In this document: positions 1 through 6,228 of the stretch, piece after piece
Position numbering within the stretch: the first letter of the stretch is position 1
How the letters are laid out: the number at the start of each line of letters is the position of its first letter
NCBI GenBank assembly: GCA_040880365.1
Contig: JBBDIO010000277.1
Span: forward strand, 1 to 11,548
Reading direction: 5' to 3'
Source: JBBDIO01 sp040880365
Lineage (GTDB): Bacteria > Chloroflexota > Anaerolineae > Caldilineales > Caldilineaceae
DNA length: 11,548 nt
Made by a program: the position numbers and the translations under genes
Notes under the pieces: model-generated
What the model was told of the DNA's origin: nothing
The model's input: the letters and a program-made list of their open reading frames with translations, nothing else
Database searches by the model: none

Positions 1-2
1 TC

Positions 3-122
3 GCGTGTGTCAGCACGAATGGCGCGCTGGCCCAGCGTCAATTGCAGATAGTCGCCAACCGCGTAGAATCCTGGCGACTCGATGCCCAACTCATCGACTA
101 TTTCATCGAAATGGTCGATTGA
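3..122 (+). CDS. C-terminal end of an unidentified protein (partial)
   Basis: An open frame enters from the left edge and ends at a TGA at 120-122, giving about 39 residues that finish with the helix-like stretch LDAQLIDYFIEMVD. I do not recognise a family. Third-position GC is roughly 64 percent, compatible with a real gene tail lying upstream in the same direction as the amidohydrolase. The opposite strand is also open here, from the window edge back to about position 134 (it includes the peptide GIESPGFYAVGDYLQL), and has similar third-position GC, so the strand choice is uncertain. The plus-strand reading is preferred only because every other confident gene in the window is on that strand. 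Confidence 0.35.
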   Translation, partial: ACVSTNGALAQRQLQIVANRVESWRLDAQLIDYFIEMVD

Positions 123-210
123 CAGCCACTTTCACCGTATTCTGGCAGACGCGAACAGATTTCCCAATCGGCAATGAACTATCGGCCACCGGATTATCGG
201 CGACCGCCAA

Positions 211-262
211 CCCATAACCAGCAACCCTTAACTACCAACCATTAACCACCAATAGCCATCAC
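211..262. repeat. A/C-rich low-complexity intergenic string
   Basis: Almost no G occurs on the plus strand here; the text is a degenerate succession of AACCA/CCAAC/TTAACC words. Two words recur in the spacer before the SDR gene: AACTACCAACCA (230-241) against AACTACCCAACCA (5251-5263), and TAGCCATCA (253-261) against TAGCCATCA (5240-5248). It is not an exact tandem array. No function can be assigned. It precedes the amidohydrolase, whose weak AAAGG ribosome site lies just downstream of it. Confidence 0.45.
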
Positions 263-291
263 AAATCATCTGCTGCTGAAAGGCAAACACC

Positions 292-1125
292 ATGATTGTG
301 GATACGCATATCCATCTCTACGACCCTTTTCGCGCCGAGGGAACGCCGTGGCCGGACCCCAATGACCCAGTGTTGCATCAGACTACCTTACCTGAGCGTT
401 GGCTCGAACGGGCCATCCCCGCCGGTGTTGACGGCGCGATTGTCGTCGAATGCAGTGAGTGGGTAGAAGATAACCAGTGGGTTCTCGACCTGGCGGATGA
501 TGAGCCGCGGCTATTCGGCCTCGTAGGAAACCTGAACGCCAATCATCCGCAATTCGCCGCGCACCTGGCCCGCTTCGCACAACATCCCGTCTTCCGCGGC
601 ATCCGCGCACGACTCTGGACACCCAATCAGGTCGAAAACATACGGCTCCTGTCCGACTATGACTTGTCACTCGACAGTTCACTAAATGAACTGACCATCG
701 AACTCGCCACCGAGATCCCCGACCTACGCATCGTCATCAACCACTGTGCCGGCCTGCCAATGAACGGCGAGCCGCCCGATCCAGAAGTCGTCACCCTGAT
801 CCGCAACGCCGCGGAATTCCCAAACGTCTATTGCAAACTTTCGGGCATGATGGACCTTCGCTGTACGATTCGACCCGCACCTACCGCAGTCGAACACTAC
901 GCACCGTACCTCGACATATTGTGGGATGCGTTCGGCGAAGACAGGATGATTTTCGGCAGCGATTGGCCTGTGTCCGACGGCAGCGAACGCACGTATGCCC
1001 AGGTGCTGGCCCTTGCGCAAGCATATGTCGCGCAGAAACCCGCGTCTGCCGAGGCAAAAGTCTTCTGCGAAAACGCGCAGCGCGCCTACAAGTGGGTTGA
1101 CCGTCGTGACCAGAAAAGCGCATAG
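292..1125 (+). CDS. Amidohydrolase-2 / COG3618 lactonase-like metal hydrolase
   Basis: A 277-residue cytoplasmic TIM-barrel protein of the amidohydrolase-2 family (PF04909, COG3618). Visible family marks are the strand-1 metal motif DTHIHLYDP (H6, H8), RGIRARLW (103-109), the VINHCAG block with H151, CKLSGM (181-186), and GSDWPVSD with the catalytic or metal-binding D224. The length is normal for the group, which includes sugar-acid lactonases (L-fucono- and L-rhamnono-lactonase) and 2-pyrone-4,6-dicarboxylate hydrolase. Beside a sugar ABC importer, SDR dehydrogenases and a mannonate-dehydratase homolog, an aldonolactonase role is the best inference; the exact substrate cannot be read from sequence. 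The start follows a weak AAAGG about 8 bases upstream. A 324-base gap separates it from the transporter genes, so it may be transcribed separately. Confidence 0.88.
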   Translation: MIVDTHIHLYDPFRAEGTPWPDPNDPVLHQTTLPERWLERAIPAGVDGAIVVECSEWVEDNQWVLDLADDEPRLFGLVGNLNANHPQFAAHLARFAQHPVFRGIRARLWTPNQVENIRLLSDYDLSLDSSLNELTIELATEIPDLRIVINHCAGLPMNGEPPDPEVVTLIRNAAEFPNVYCKLSGMMDLRCTIRPAPTAVEHYAPYLDILWDAFGEDRMIFGSDWPVSDGSERTYAQVLALAQAYVAQKPASAEAKVFCENAQRAYKWVDRRDQKSA

Positions 1126-1343
1126 CGTTCGGTCCGCGCTCCCCACAGCACAATGCCAATCCCCCGCCGCCCTGTTTCCCCAAAGTCTGGTTTGACATCC
1201 GTAATCAGGGGTGGTAGGATTTTCCTCGTTACCGTGCCATCCACAGTAACGGGTGTAGACGCAGGGTGCCATGTTTCTATAGCAGCCTTTTCTCTGGCAG
1301 CCTTTCCATCACAATCATAGATTTCAACACTCGTCTTCGTCAC
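1086..1343 (-). CDS. Possible small minus-strand gene, 85 aa, unknown
   Basis: A GTG-started frame reading VTKTSVEIYDCDGKAARE at its start, with a beta-rich middle (TPVTVDGTVTRKIL) followed by LITDVKPDFGE. Its GTG overlaps the stop of the next upstream minus-strand frame as GTGA, the arrangement of translationally coupled genes. Its last roughly 13 codons run into the 3' end of the amidohydrolase on the other strand, so the tail is probably not authentic or the gene is decayed. Codon use (GAA, GTT, GCT, AAA) is less GC-biased than in the neighbours, which could mean acquired DNA. I see no clear ribosome-binding site and recognise no family. A chance open frame remains a serious alternative. 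Confidence 0.28.
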   Translation of the reverse strand: MTKTSVEIYDCDGKAAREKAAIETWHPASTPVTVDGTVTRKILPPLITDVKPDFGETGRRGIGIVLWGARTERYALFWSRRSTHL

Positions 1344-1449
1344 GCAGCTTCGACAATCGGCACCGGAACTTCCACCGATGCCGGCGCACCAAAAACATCC
1401 GGTATAACTTCCACGTTACACCTATCACAATAGAATCCAGAAGCCAAAT
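1126..1449. other. 324-base inter-gene region without a plus-strand gene
   Basis: No plausible plus-strand gene lies between the amidohydrolase stop and the permease start. GC looks lower than in the flanks, especially around 1200-1350. The minus strand carries two small overlapping frames, annotated separately. Sequences resembling a -10 box occur at 1403-1408 (TATAAC) and 1431-1436 (TAGAAT), but neither has a good -35 at 16-18 bases, so the promoter of the transporter operon is unresolved. No T-tailed hairpin is visible. Confidence 0.6.
1340..1447 (-). CDS. Possible tiny minus-strand gene with Cys-x2-Cys, 35 aa
   Basis: Starting from a TTG at 1447, this frame reads MASGFYCDRCNVEVIPDVFG and ends in VPVPIVEAA before TGA at 1342-1340. 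The CDRC pair (C7, C10) resembles half of a zinc ribbon, and the composition is protein-like. It sits head-to-head with the permease, 3 bases from its ATG, and shares a GTGA overlap with the 85-aa frame downstream. The frame stays open upstream into the permease gene, so it may be the remnant of a longer gene truncated when the flanking operon was placed here. There is no Shine-Dalgarno sequence at a normal distance. Identity unknown; it could be spurious. Confidence 0.25.
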   Translation of the reverse strand: MASGFYCDRCNVEVIPDVFGAPASVEVPVPIVEAA

Positions 1450-2328
1450 ATGGTCGAAAACCGCAGTTCCTGGTATCGATTTGAGACGTTTCTGATCTAC
1501 GCCGGGCTAAGCCTATTTGCGCTGTTTGCCGCGGCCCCCTTCATCCACACCATTGCACGCTCCATGAGTGCCGAGGCGCCCATTTTGCGCGGTGAAGTAT
1601 ATATGTGGCCCGTAGGCTTTAGCATTGATTCCTACCTGCGCCTTATCTCCGGCAATCAATTCTGGATGGCCTATCGCAACACATTTATCATTACCATCGG
1701 CGCCACAGTGGTGCAAATGATTTTGACCACCCTCTGCGCCTATCCACTTTCGCGCCCCTATCTGCCGGGGCGCAATGTCCTCATGGGGTTCATCATCGTC
1801 CAGATGGTTTTTCCGCCCAGCCTCATCCCGTTTTATCTCACAGTGCGCGATCTGGGATTGATTAACAGCTGGTGGGCGTTGATTCTGCCCTATGGGATCA
1901 ACACCTTCAACATGATTGTGCTAAAAAGCTACTTCCAGTCGCTGCCGATGGAGCTGGAAGAATCCGCGGTCATGGATGGTGCCAATGATCTGCGCATTCT
2001 CTGGCATATCATCCTCCCCCTTTCCACCCCGGTGCTGCTTACGCTCACCTTGCTCTATGCCGTGGCAACCTGGAACATGTTTCTGCCCGCCATTTTCTTT
2101 ATTACCGACGGCAACAAACAGCCGCTGCAAGTCATCCTGCGCGACCTCATCTGGTCCATGCAATTGGCAACCCAAACGGCCAGCCCCGATGACTTTGAAC
2201 GGCTGGCCGGCATTGAAGCACTCAAAGCAGCCAGTGTGCTACTGGCGGCCTTGCCCATGTTGATCGCCTATCCGTTTTTCCAACGATTTTTCATCAAAGG
2301 CATCATGCTGGGGGCCATCAAAGGCTAA
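1450..2328 (+). CDS. Carbohydrate ABC transporter permease, YtcP/LplC type
   Basis: A 292-residue inner-membrane permease of the binding-protein-dependent (MalG/LplC/YtcP) family. About six hydrophobic segments are visible, near residues 13-33, 78-98, 108-130, 141-160, 193-215 and 260-281. The ATPase-docking EAA loop is intact at about 168-192 (ELEESAVMDGAND...LPLS). The C-terminus, RFFIKGIMLGAIKG, is the family's usual ending, so the gene is complete. It should pair with the LplB-like permease at 4242 and receive substrate from the lipoprotein encoded next. The ribosome site is weak (CCAGAAG). Its position ahead of the binding protein and apart from its partner permease is less usual than binding protein-permease-permease. 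No ATPase gene is in the window. Confidence 0.93.
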   Translation: MVENRSSWYRFETFLIYAGLSLFALFAAAPFIHTIARSMSAEAPILRGEVYMWPVGFSIDSYLRLISGNQFWMAYRNTFIITIGATVVQMILTTLCAYPLSRPYLPGRNVLMGFIIVQMVFPPSLIPFYLTVRDLGLINSWWALILPYGINTFNMIVLKSYFQSLPMELEESAVMDGANDLRILWHIILPLSTPVLLTLTLLYAVATWNMFLPAIFFITDGNKQPLQVILRDLIWSMQLATQTASPDDFERLAGIEALKAASVLLAALPMLIAYPFFQRFFIKGIMLGAIKG

Positions 2329-2367
2329 CACCAGCGCCTAAAGGCTAACGTCAGGGCCAGACTCCGA

Positions 2368-2397
2368 TTGCCCAGGCATCTTCTATTCTCGTATACC
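2368..2397 (+). promoter_or_regulatory. Weak candidate promoter before the binding-protein gene
   Basis: TTGCCC (2368-2373) and TATACC (2392-2397) are separated by 18 bases; each matches four of six consensus positions. A transcript from here would have a leader of roughly 60 bases before the binding-protein ATG at 2467 and would give the lipoprotein extra expression relative to the upstream permease, as is common in such systems. Weak evidence; the gene could equally be read through from 1450. Confidence 0.22.
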
Positions 2398-2466
2398 AGC
2401 CTCCGCCCATTTACAGTTCCACAATTCGGTTCCAGGCAGAATTCTGCACACTCAGGAGAGATTACA

Positions 2467-4074
2467 ATGATTCAGAATCACAGAATTTCTCGTCGGCAAG
2501 CCCTCAAGTTCTTTGGGCTGACCAGCGCCGCCGCCTATCTTGCCGCCTGTGCGCCCGCCGCGCCCGCGCAGCAAACCAGCGGCGAAGGCGATGCCCCGTC
2601 CGGCGAACCAATCACCATCACCATCTCCCACATCGGCGGCGGCAGCCAGGATGCATCGGAACAGTCGCAGCGCATGCAACTGCTACGCGAAAATTTCCCC
2701 AATATCGAATTTGTCAACCAGTGGGTCAGCTATGCAGGCTATCTCGAACGCATTCCGCTTGCCATCGCCAGCGGCGATCTGGCCGATCTCCAGTTCTGCA
2801 ACGCGTTTAACGATATCCCACTGATGATGGACAACAACGTCATCATCGAAACCGGCGATCTCTTGCAGGAACATGGGCAGAACATTCTGGCGGTCACGCC
2901 CGAACAGGCGTGGGATTCCACCGACTACGACGGTATGCAGGTTGCCGCGGCGCACAATGTGTATGACCTGAACATCTGGACCGCGCAATATCGCAAAGAC
3001 TGGCTCGACAAACTGGGCCTGGGCGTACCCCAGACCATAGACGAATATGCCGAAGTGCTGCGCGCCTTTAGCCAGGACGATCCCGACGGCAACGGCAACG
3101 ACGACACCTACGGTCGCCTGCTCTATACCACCATCCGCTTTGACGATGATTTCTTCCATGCCTTTGGCGTGGCAGTCGGCCACCACCTCAACGGTTTCTG
3201 GCGTCAGCGCGACGGCACCGTCGAGCTGGACTGGGTACAGCCCGAAATGAAAGAAGCCCTGGCCTGGATGCGTGACCGCTGGGCCGAAGGCGCGTTCCAT
3301 CCCGACTCCATTTCGATCCCGCTGGGACAAAAAGATAACATGTTCCAGGCCAATGTCTGCGGCAACGTCTATACCTCGTGGAGCAGCATCGACTTTGCTA
3401 CATCGCAGATTCGCGCGATTGTGCCCGAAGCCGAAATTGTGGCAGGCCCTGCGCCCGAAGGTCCCGGCGGCCGCGGCTATACGGGGGAAGGCTGGCCGTG
3501 GTGCTATGTCATTTCTCGCACCGCCGAACACCCTGCCGAGTGTGTCCAGGTACTCGACTGGTTCTATACGCCGGACGTGGTCGGCCAGGTCTTCTGCGAA
3601 GGTCATATCGACGTGACCAACAAGGGGCTGAACGAACAGGGCTGGTGCATGGAATTCACGCCCGAAGAAAAAGCCGAAATGGGCGACGAATGGACACGCC
3701 TGCAAAACGAAGTGCAGGATATCACCACCTTTGGTGGCCTGTGGCTGCCCTATAACTCGGTGGGCGGCACCCCCCTCTTCTCCACCTTGCCGGATGACAT
3801 GCGCGCCCACTTCGAAAACATTCTGGAAAACAAATATTCCCAGAATGCACTGGACGCCCAGGCCATTTCTCAGGAATATCTGCGCATCACCGAAAAGAAA
3901 CGCCCGGTCGCGTCAGATCAGGAAATGTGGCCCGGTCTCCAGACTCGCTTTGGTGAATTCATCTCCCAGGCTGTCGCCGGTACCATCGACCTCGATTCGG
4001 GCTGGGACGAGTGGACGACCTTCTTTGAAAGCAACGGTGGTCCGCAAATCACCGAAGAAGTAAACCAGCTGTAA
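2467..4074 (+). CDS. Extracellular solute-binding lipoprotein of a sugar ABC importer
   Basis: A 535-residue binding protein of the large LplA/YtcQ-type group (COG1653, extracellular solute-binding family 1). The N-terminus combines a twin-arginine motif (SRRQALKFF, residues 8-16) with a hydrophobic stretch and a lipobox LAAC (C28), followed by an Ala/Pro/Gln-rich tether, so it is probably a Tat-exported lipoprotein. DPDGNGNDD at 205-213 is the calcium-loop-like motif often seen in this group. The start at 2467 is chosen because a strong AGGAGAG (2454-2460) lies 6 bases upstream and the signal peptide begins there; an in-frame extension to 2368 would put 33 residues before the signal. It lies between its two permeases, with a stem-loop downstream. 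The ligand is not evident; the neighbours suggest an oligosaccharide or sugar acid. Confidence 0.93.
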   Translation: MIQNHRISRRQALKFFGLTSAAAYLAACAPAAPAQQTSGEGDAPSGEPITITISHIGGGSQDASEQSQRMQLLRENFPNIEFVNQWVSYAGYLERIPLAIASGDLADLQFCNAFNDIPLMMDNNVIIETGDLLQEHGQNILAVTPEQAWDSTDYDGMQVAAAHNVYDLNIWTAQYRKDWLDKLGLGVPQTIDEYAEVLRAFSQDDPDGNGNDDTYGRLLYTTIRFDDDFFHAFGVAVGHHLNGFWRQRDGTVELDWVQPEMKEALAWMRDRWAEGAFHPDSISIPLGQKDNMFQANVCGNVYTSWSSIDFATSQIRAIVPEAEIVAGPAPEGPGGRGYTGEGWPWCYVISRTAEHPAECVQVLDWFYTPDVVGQVFCEGHIDVTNKGLNEQGWCMEFTPEEKAEMGDEWTRLQNEVQDITTFGGLWLPYNSVGGTPLFSTLPDDMRAHFENILENKYSQNALDAQAISQEYLRITEKKRPVASDQEMWPGLQTRFGEFISQAVAGTIDLDSGWDEWTTFFESNGGPQITEEVNQL

Positions 4075-4094
4075 GCCCGACCTGTCCCGTGATG

Positions 4095-4122
4095 TGTCCT
4101 CGCCGACATGTCGGGGAGGACA
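4095..4122. repeat. 28-base palindromic hairpin after the binding-protein gene
   Basis: The arms pair at 13 of 14 positions, with a G-G mismatch (4102/4115) around the perfect core CCGACATGTCGG. It lies 21 bases after the binding-protein stop and ends 4 bases before the 10-N gap. It has no T-tail, so it is unlikely to be a simple intrinsic terminator. A hairpin at this place, like the REP elements between malE and malF, could protect the upstream message and reduce read-through into the permease. It could also be one copy of a dispersed intergenic repeat, which would explain the assembly gap beside it. Confidence 0.6.
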
Positions 4123-4126
4123 GATC

Positions 4127-4136
4127 NNNNNNNNNN
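4127..4136. other. Assembly gap (10 N)
   Basis: Ten undetermined bases lie in the spacer between the binding-protein and LplB-like permease genes. They do not touch either coding sequence if the permease starts at 4242. Confidence 0.99.
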
Positions 4137-4241
4137 GGGACCAATGCCGATTTCGCTCAATTCCGGGGGGCATGGATCGCCGTGTTCCCCAGTTGCCCAA
4201 CTTGCCTGCCCCCACATCGTCTACTATCCGAGGAAACTGCC

Positions 4242-5207
4242 GTGACCACATCAACGGCCCCGACCCTACAACCGACCCTGCGTGCCCATAAAAACACCGG
4301 ATGGCGACGCGTGGCCGTCCTGCTCTGGAATCATCGCTTTCTCTATCTCATGCTGATTCCACCGATCATTTATTTCCTCGTCTTCCGCTACTATCCCATT
4401 GCCGGCAATATCATCGCCTTCAAAAAATTCCAGGCGCTCGACGGCATCTGGGGCAGTCCGTGGGTAGGGTTCAAACACTTCAGCGATCTGTTTGGCGATC
4501 CCGTTTTTATGCGCGTCTTGCGCAACACGGTGGTCATCGCCGTGCTCAAGCTGCTGATTACCTTCCCCGCCCCCATTGTTCTGGCATTATTTCTCAACGA
4601 AATCCATAAAGTTTTCTACAAACGGTTTCTGCAGACGATCGTCTACGCACCCCATTTCATGTCGTGGGTGATCTACGGCGCGATTCTCTATATCATCCTG
4701 TCGCCTGCGTCGGGGCTGGTCAACAATATCATTGAGGGCCTGGGCTACAACAAAATACCCTTTTTCCAGCGTACCGAACTCTTTGTGCCCATCGTCATCG
4801 TCTCCTCGCTGCTCAAAGAAACCGGCTTTCTCGCCATCATCTATCTGGCTACCATCTCATCCATCGACCCCACGCTCTACGAAGCCGCGATTATGGATGG
4901 CGCCAATCGCTGGCGGCTCATGTGGCATGTCACCCTGCCGGGCCTGCGCGTCACCATCATCACGCTATTCATACTCCAGATCGGCTTCTTTTTGAATGTG
5001 GGCTTTGAACAGATTTTCATCCTGCAAAATTCTATGATTCTCTCTACTGCCGACATCATCGAAACCTTTATCTACCGGGTCGGTATCCAGCGGGCGCGCT
5101 TCGATTTCACCACAGCCGCCGGGCTGTTCAACGGCCTGGTCGGTATGCTCATGGTCATCGCCGCCGACCGCATGGCAAAACGGATGCAGTTGCCCGGCAT
5201 TTTCTAA
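4242..5207 (+). CDS. Carbohydrate ABC transporter permease, LplB type
   Basis: A 321-residue inner-membrane permease of the LplB/MalF-like family. Hydrophobic segments are visible near 33-55, 97-119, 136-155, 181-205, 236-258 and 292-308. FKKFQALDGIWGSPWVGFKHF (60-80) is the characteristic LplB periplasmic segment. The EAA loop is intact at about 213-233 (YEAAIMDGANRWR...LPG), and ETFIYRVGIQRARFDFT closes the family pattern. GTG at 4242 is preferred because GAGG (4230-4233) lies 8 bases upstream; an upstream ATG would force the frame through the N gap and a non-family leader. It is the partner of the permease at 1450 and the lipoprotein at 2467. The ATPase is probably supplied from elsewhere, as with MsmX-served importers. 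Confidence 0.92.
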   Translation: MTTSTAPTLQPTLRAHKNTGWRRVAVLLWNHRFLYLMLIPPIIYFLVFRYYPIAGNIIAFKKFQALDGIWGSPWVGFKHFSDLFGDPVFMRVLRNTVVIAVLKLLITFPAPIVLALFLNEIHKVFYKRFLQTIVYAPHFMSWVIYGAILYIILSPASGLVNNIIEGLGYNKIPFFQRTELFVPIVIVSSLLKETGFLAIIYLATISSIDPTLYEAAIMDGANRWRLMWHVTLPGLRVTIITLFILQIGFFLNVGFEQIFILQNSMILSTADIIETFIYRVGIQRARFDFTTAAGLFNGLVGMLMVIAADRMAKRMQLPGIF

Positions 5208-5270
5208 CACCATTTACAATTCACCCAGCAACGACCCAGTAGCCATCAATAACTACCCAACCACTTGACC
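5208..5270. repeat. A/C-rich intergenic string resembling the one at 211-262
   Basis: A G-poor spacer containing TAGCCATCA (5240-5248) and AACTACCCAACCA (5251-5263), both nearly the same as words upstream of the amidohydrolase. The rest is degenerate. The downstream ribosome site GAGGAAA (5289-5295) belongs to the SDR gene. No promoter with acceptable spacing was found: TTGACC at 5265-5270 has no partner -10. Confidence 0.4.
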
Positions 5271-5299
5271 AGATACGCGAACTAGATCGAGGAAACGCA

Positions 5300-6190
5300 A
5301 TGCAGCTTGAGGGCAAAGTCGCCATCGTGACCGGGGGCGGGCGCGGCATTGGGCGCGCCATCGTCAAACGGTTCGCCCACGAAGGCGCACGCGTCGTCGT
5401 CGCCGACTACGATACCCAACACGGGCAAGCCACCGCCACAGAATTTTCCGCCACAGAANNNNNNNNNNNNNNNNNNNNNNNNNNNNNNNNNNNNNNNNNN
5501 NNNNNNNNNNNNNNNNNNNNNNNNNNNNNNNNNNNNNNNNNNNNNNNNNNNNNNNNNNCCCAGTCCAAAGCCGCAGGCGGCGAAGTCCATTTCATCCAGA
5601 CCGACACCGGCGACCGGGCTTCCGTCGATGCCATGATCGAAGCCACGGTCGCGCGCTATGGCGGCATCGACATTCTGGTTAACAACGCGGGCCTGACCGG
5701 TGCCAACGGGCATTTTCTGGATGTGCCCCAGGAAACCTGGGATCGGGTCATCCGCGTCAACCAGACGGGCATCTTCAACTGTGGGCAGGCCGCAGCCCGG
5801 ATCATGGCCCAGGCCCGCCGCGGCATATTCATCAACATCTCGTCGGTCAATGGCAGTGTGCCCCAGGCGGGCTGTGTGGCCTATGCCGCGGCCAAAGCCG
5901 CCGTAGAATCCATCACCAAAAGCATGGCGATTGACCTCGCTCCCTATGGCATCCGCGCCAACGCCATCGGCCCCGGACCGATCCAGACCCGCGAGCCGGA
6001 AGACGGCCCGCCCCTGCCCAACACGCAAACATTGCTCTATCGCAACGGCCTGACCTCGGAAATTGCGGCAGTCGCGCTCTTTCTGGCATCCGATGAATCC
6101 AGCTATATCACAGGCCAAACCATCCTGGTCGATGGCGGCAAACTGGTCAATTCGTATGCCATTTACGGGGTCGAAAGACCGCAACCGTAA
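5300..6190 (+). CDS. SDR-family oxidoreductase, interrupted by a 100-N gap
   Basis: A classical short-chain dehydrogenase. Visible marks: the Rossmann motif TGGGRGIG (11-18), D36 at the end of strand 2 favouring NAD(H), NNAG (128-131 in the gapped numbering), ISS (180-182), the catalytic YAAAK (Y195, K199) and a PG-rich substrate loop ending in TGQTILVDGG. The gap at 5459-5558 adds 34 unknown residues between the strand-2 region and AAGGEVHFIQTD. In ordinary SDRs those two parts nearly touch, and without the X block the protein would be about 262 residues, the usual size, so the gap is probably overestimated or hides repeat sequence. The start follows GAGGAAA (5289-5295). In context, likely oxidation of a sugar or sugar acid in the same pathway as the dehydratase at 7544; substrate unknown. 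Confidence 0.9.
   Translation: MQLEGKVAIVTGGGRGIGRAIVKRFAHEGARVVVADYDTQHGQATATEFSATEXXXXXXXXXXXXXXXXXXXXXXXXXXXXXXXXXXQSKAAGGEVHFIQTDTGDRASVDAMIEATVARYGGIDILVNNAGLTGANGHFLDVPQETWDRVIRVNQTGIFNCGQAAARIMAQARRGIFINISSVNGSVPQAGCVAYAAAKAAVESITKSMAIDLAPYGIRANAIGPGPIQTREPEDGPPLPNTQTLLYRNGLTSEIAAVALFLASDESSYITGQTILVDGGKLVNSYAIYGVERPQP
5433..5458. repeat. 15-bp in-frame tandem repeat entering the assembly gap
   Basis: The unit CCGCCACAGAATTTT (5433-5447) is followed at once by CCGCCACAGAA (5448-5458), the first 11 bases of a second copy, where the Ns begin. Fifteen bases are five codons, so the protein reads TEFSATE at the gap edge and the array would preserve the frame. An array of unknown length is a natural reason for the assembly break. 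Confidence 0.75.
5459..5558. other. Assembly gap (100 N) inside the SDR gene
   Basis: Exactly 100 undetermined bases, a conventional placeholder length. The sequence downstream continues in the same frame given 100 bases, but that need not reflect the true size. Confidence 0.99.
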
Positions 6191-6228
6191 CCGTTTCAGC
6201 CAATTTCAAAAACCAAAGGACGCCACGC

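Noticed and set aside
119..124. TTGACA as a promoter -35 for the amidohydrolase
   Set aside because: No -10-like hexamer at 16-18 bases; TATTCT is only 13 bases away.
5..217. A 70-codon plus-strand frame at the left edge
   Set aside because: Arg/Thr-rich shadow composition, no ribosome site; a competing frame ending at 122 looks more protein-like, and the second half falls in the A/C-rich spacer.
724..1272. A 182-codon minus-strand frame over the amidohydrolase end
   Set aside because: Mostly antisense to a conserved gene and in a different frame from the GTGA-coupled pair; no protein-like motifs.
2320..2349. Direct repeat of AAAGGCTAAC (2320-2329 and 2340-2349)
   Set aside because: Two short copies around a gene end, no target-site or mobile-element context; probably a small slippage duplication.
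2368..2466. N-terminal extension of the binding protein
   Set aside because: It would put 33 residues ahead of the Tat/lipobox signal; the strong AGGAGAG supports the start at 2467.
2683..3810. A 375-codon minus-strand frame inside the binding-protein gene
   Set aside because: It is the mirror of a certain lipoprotein gene; long antisense frames are expected in GC-rich genes, and the product shows no family features.
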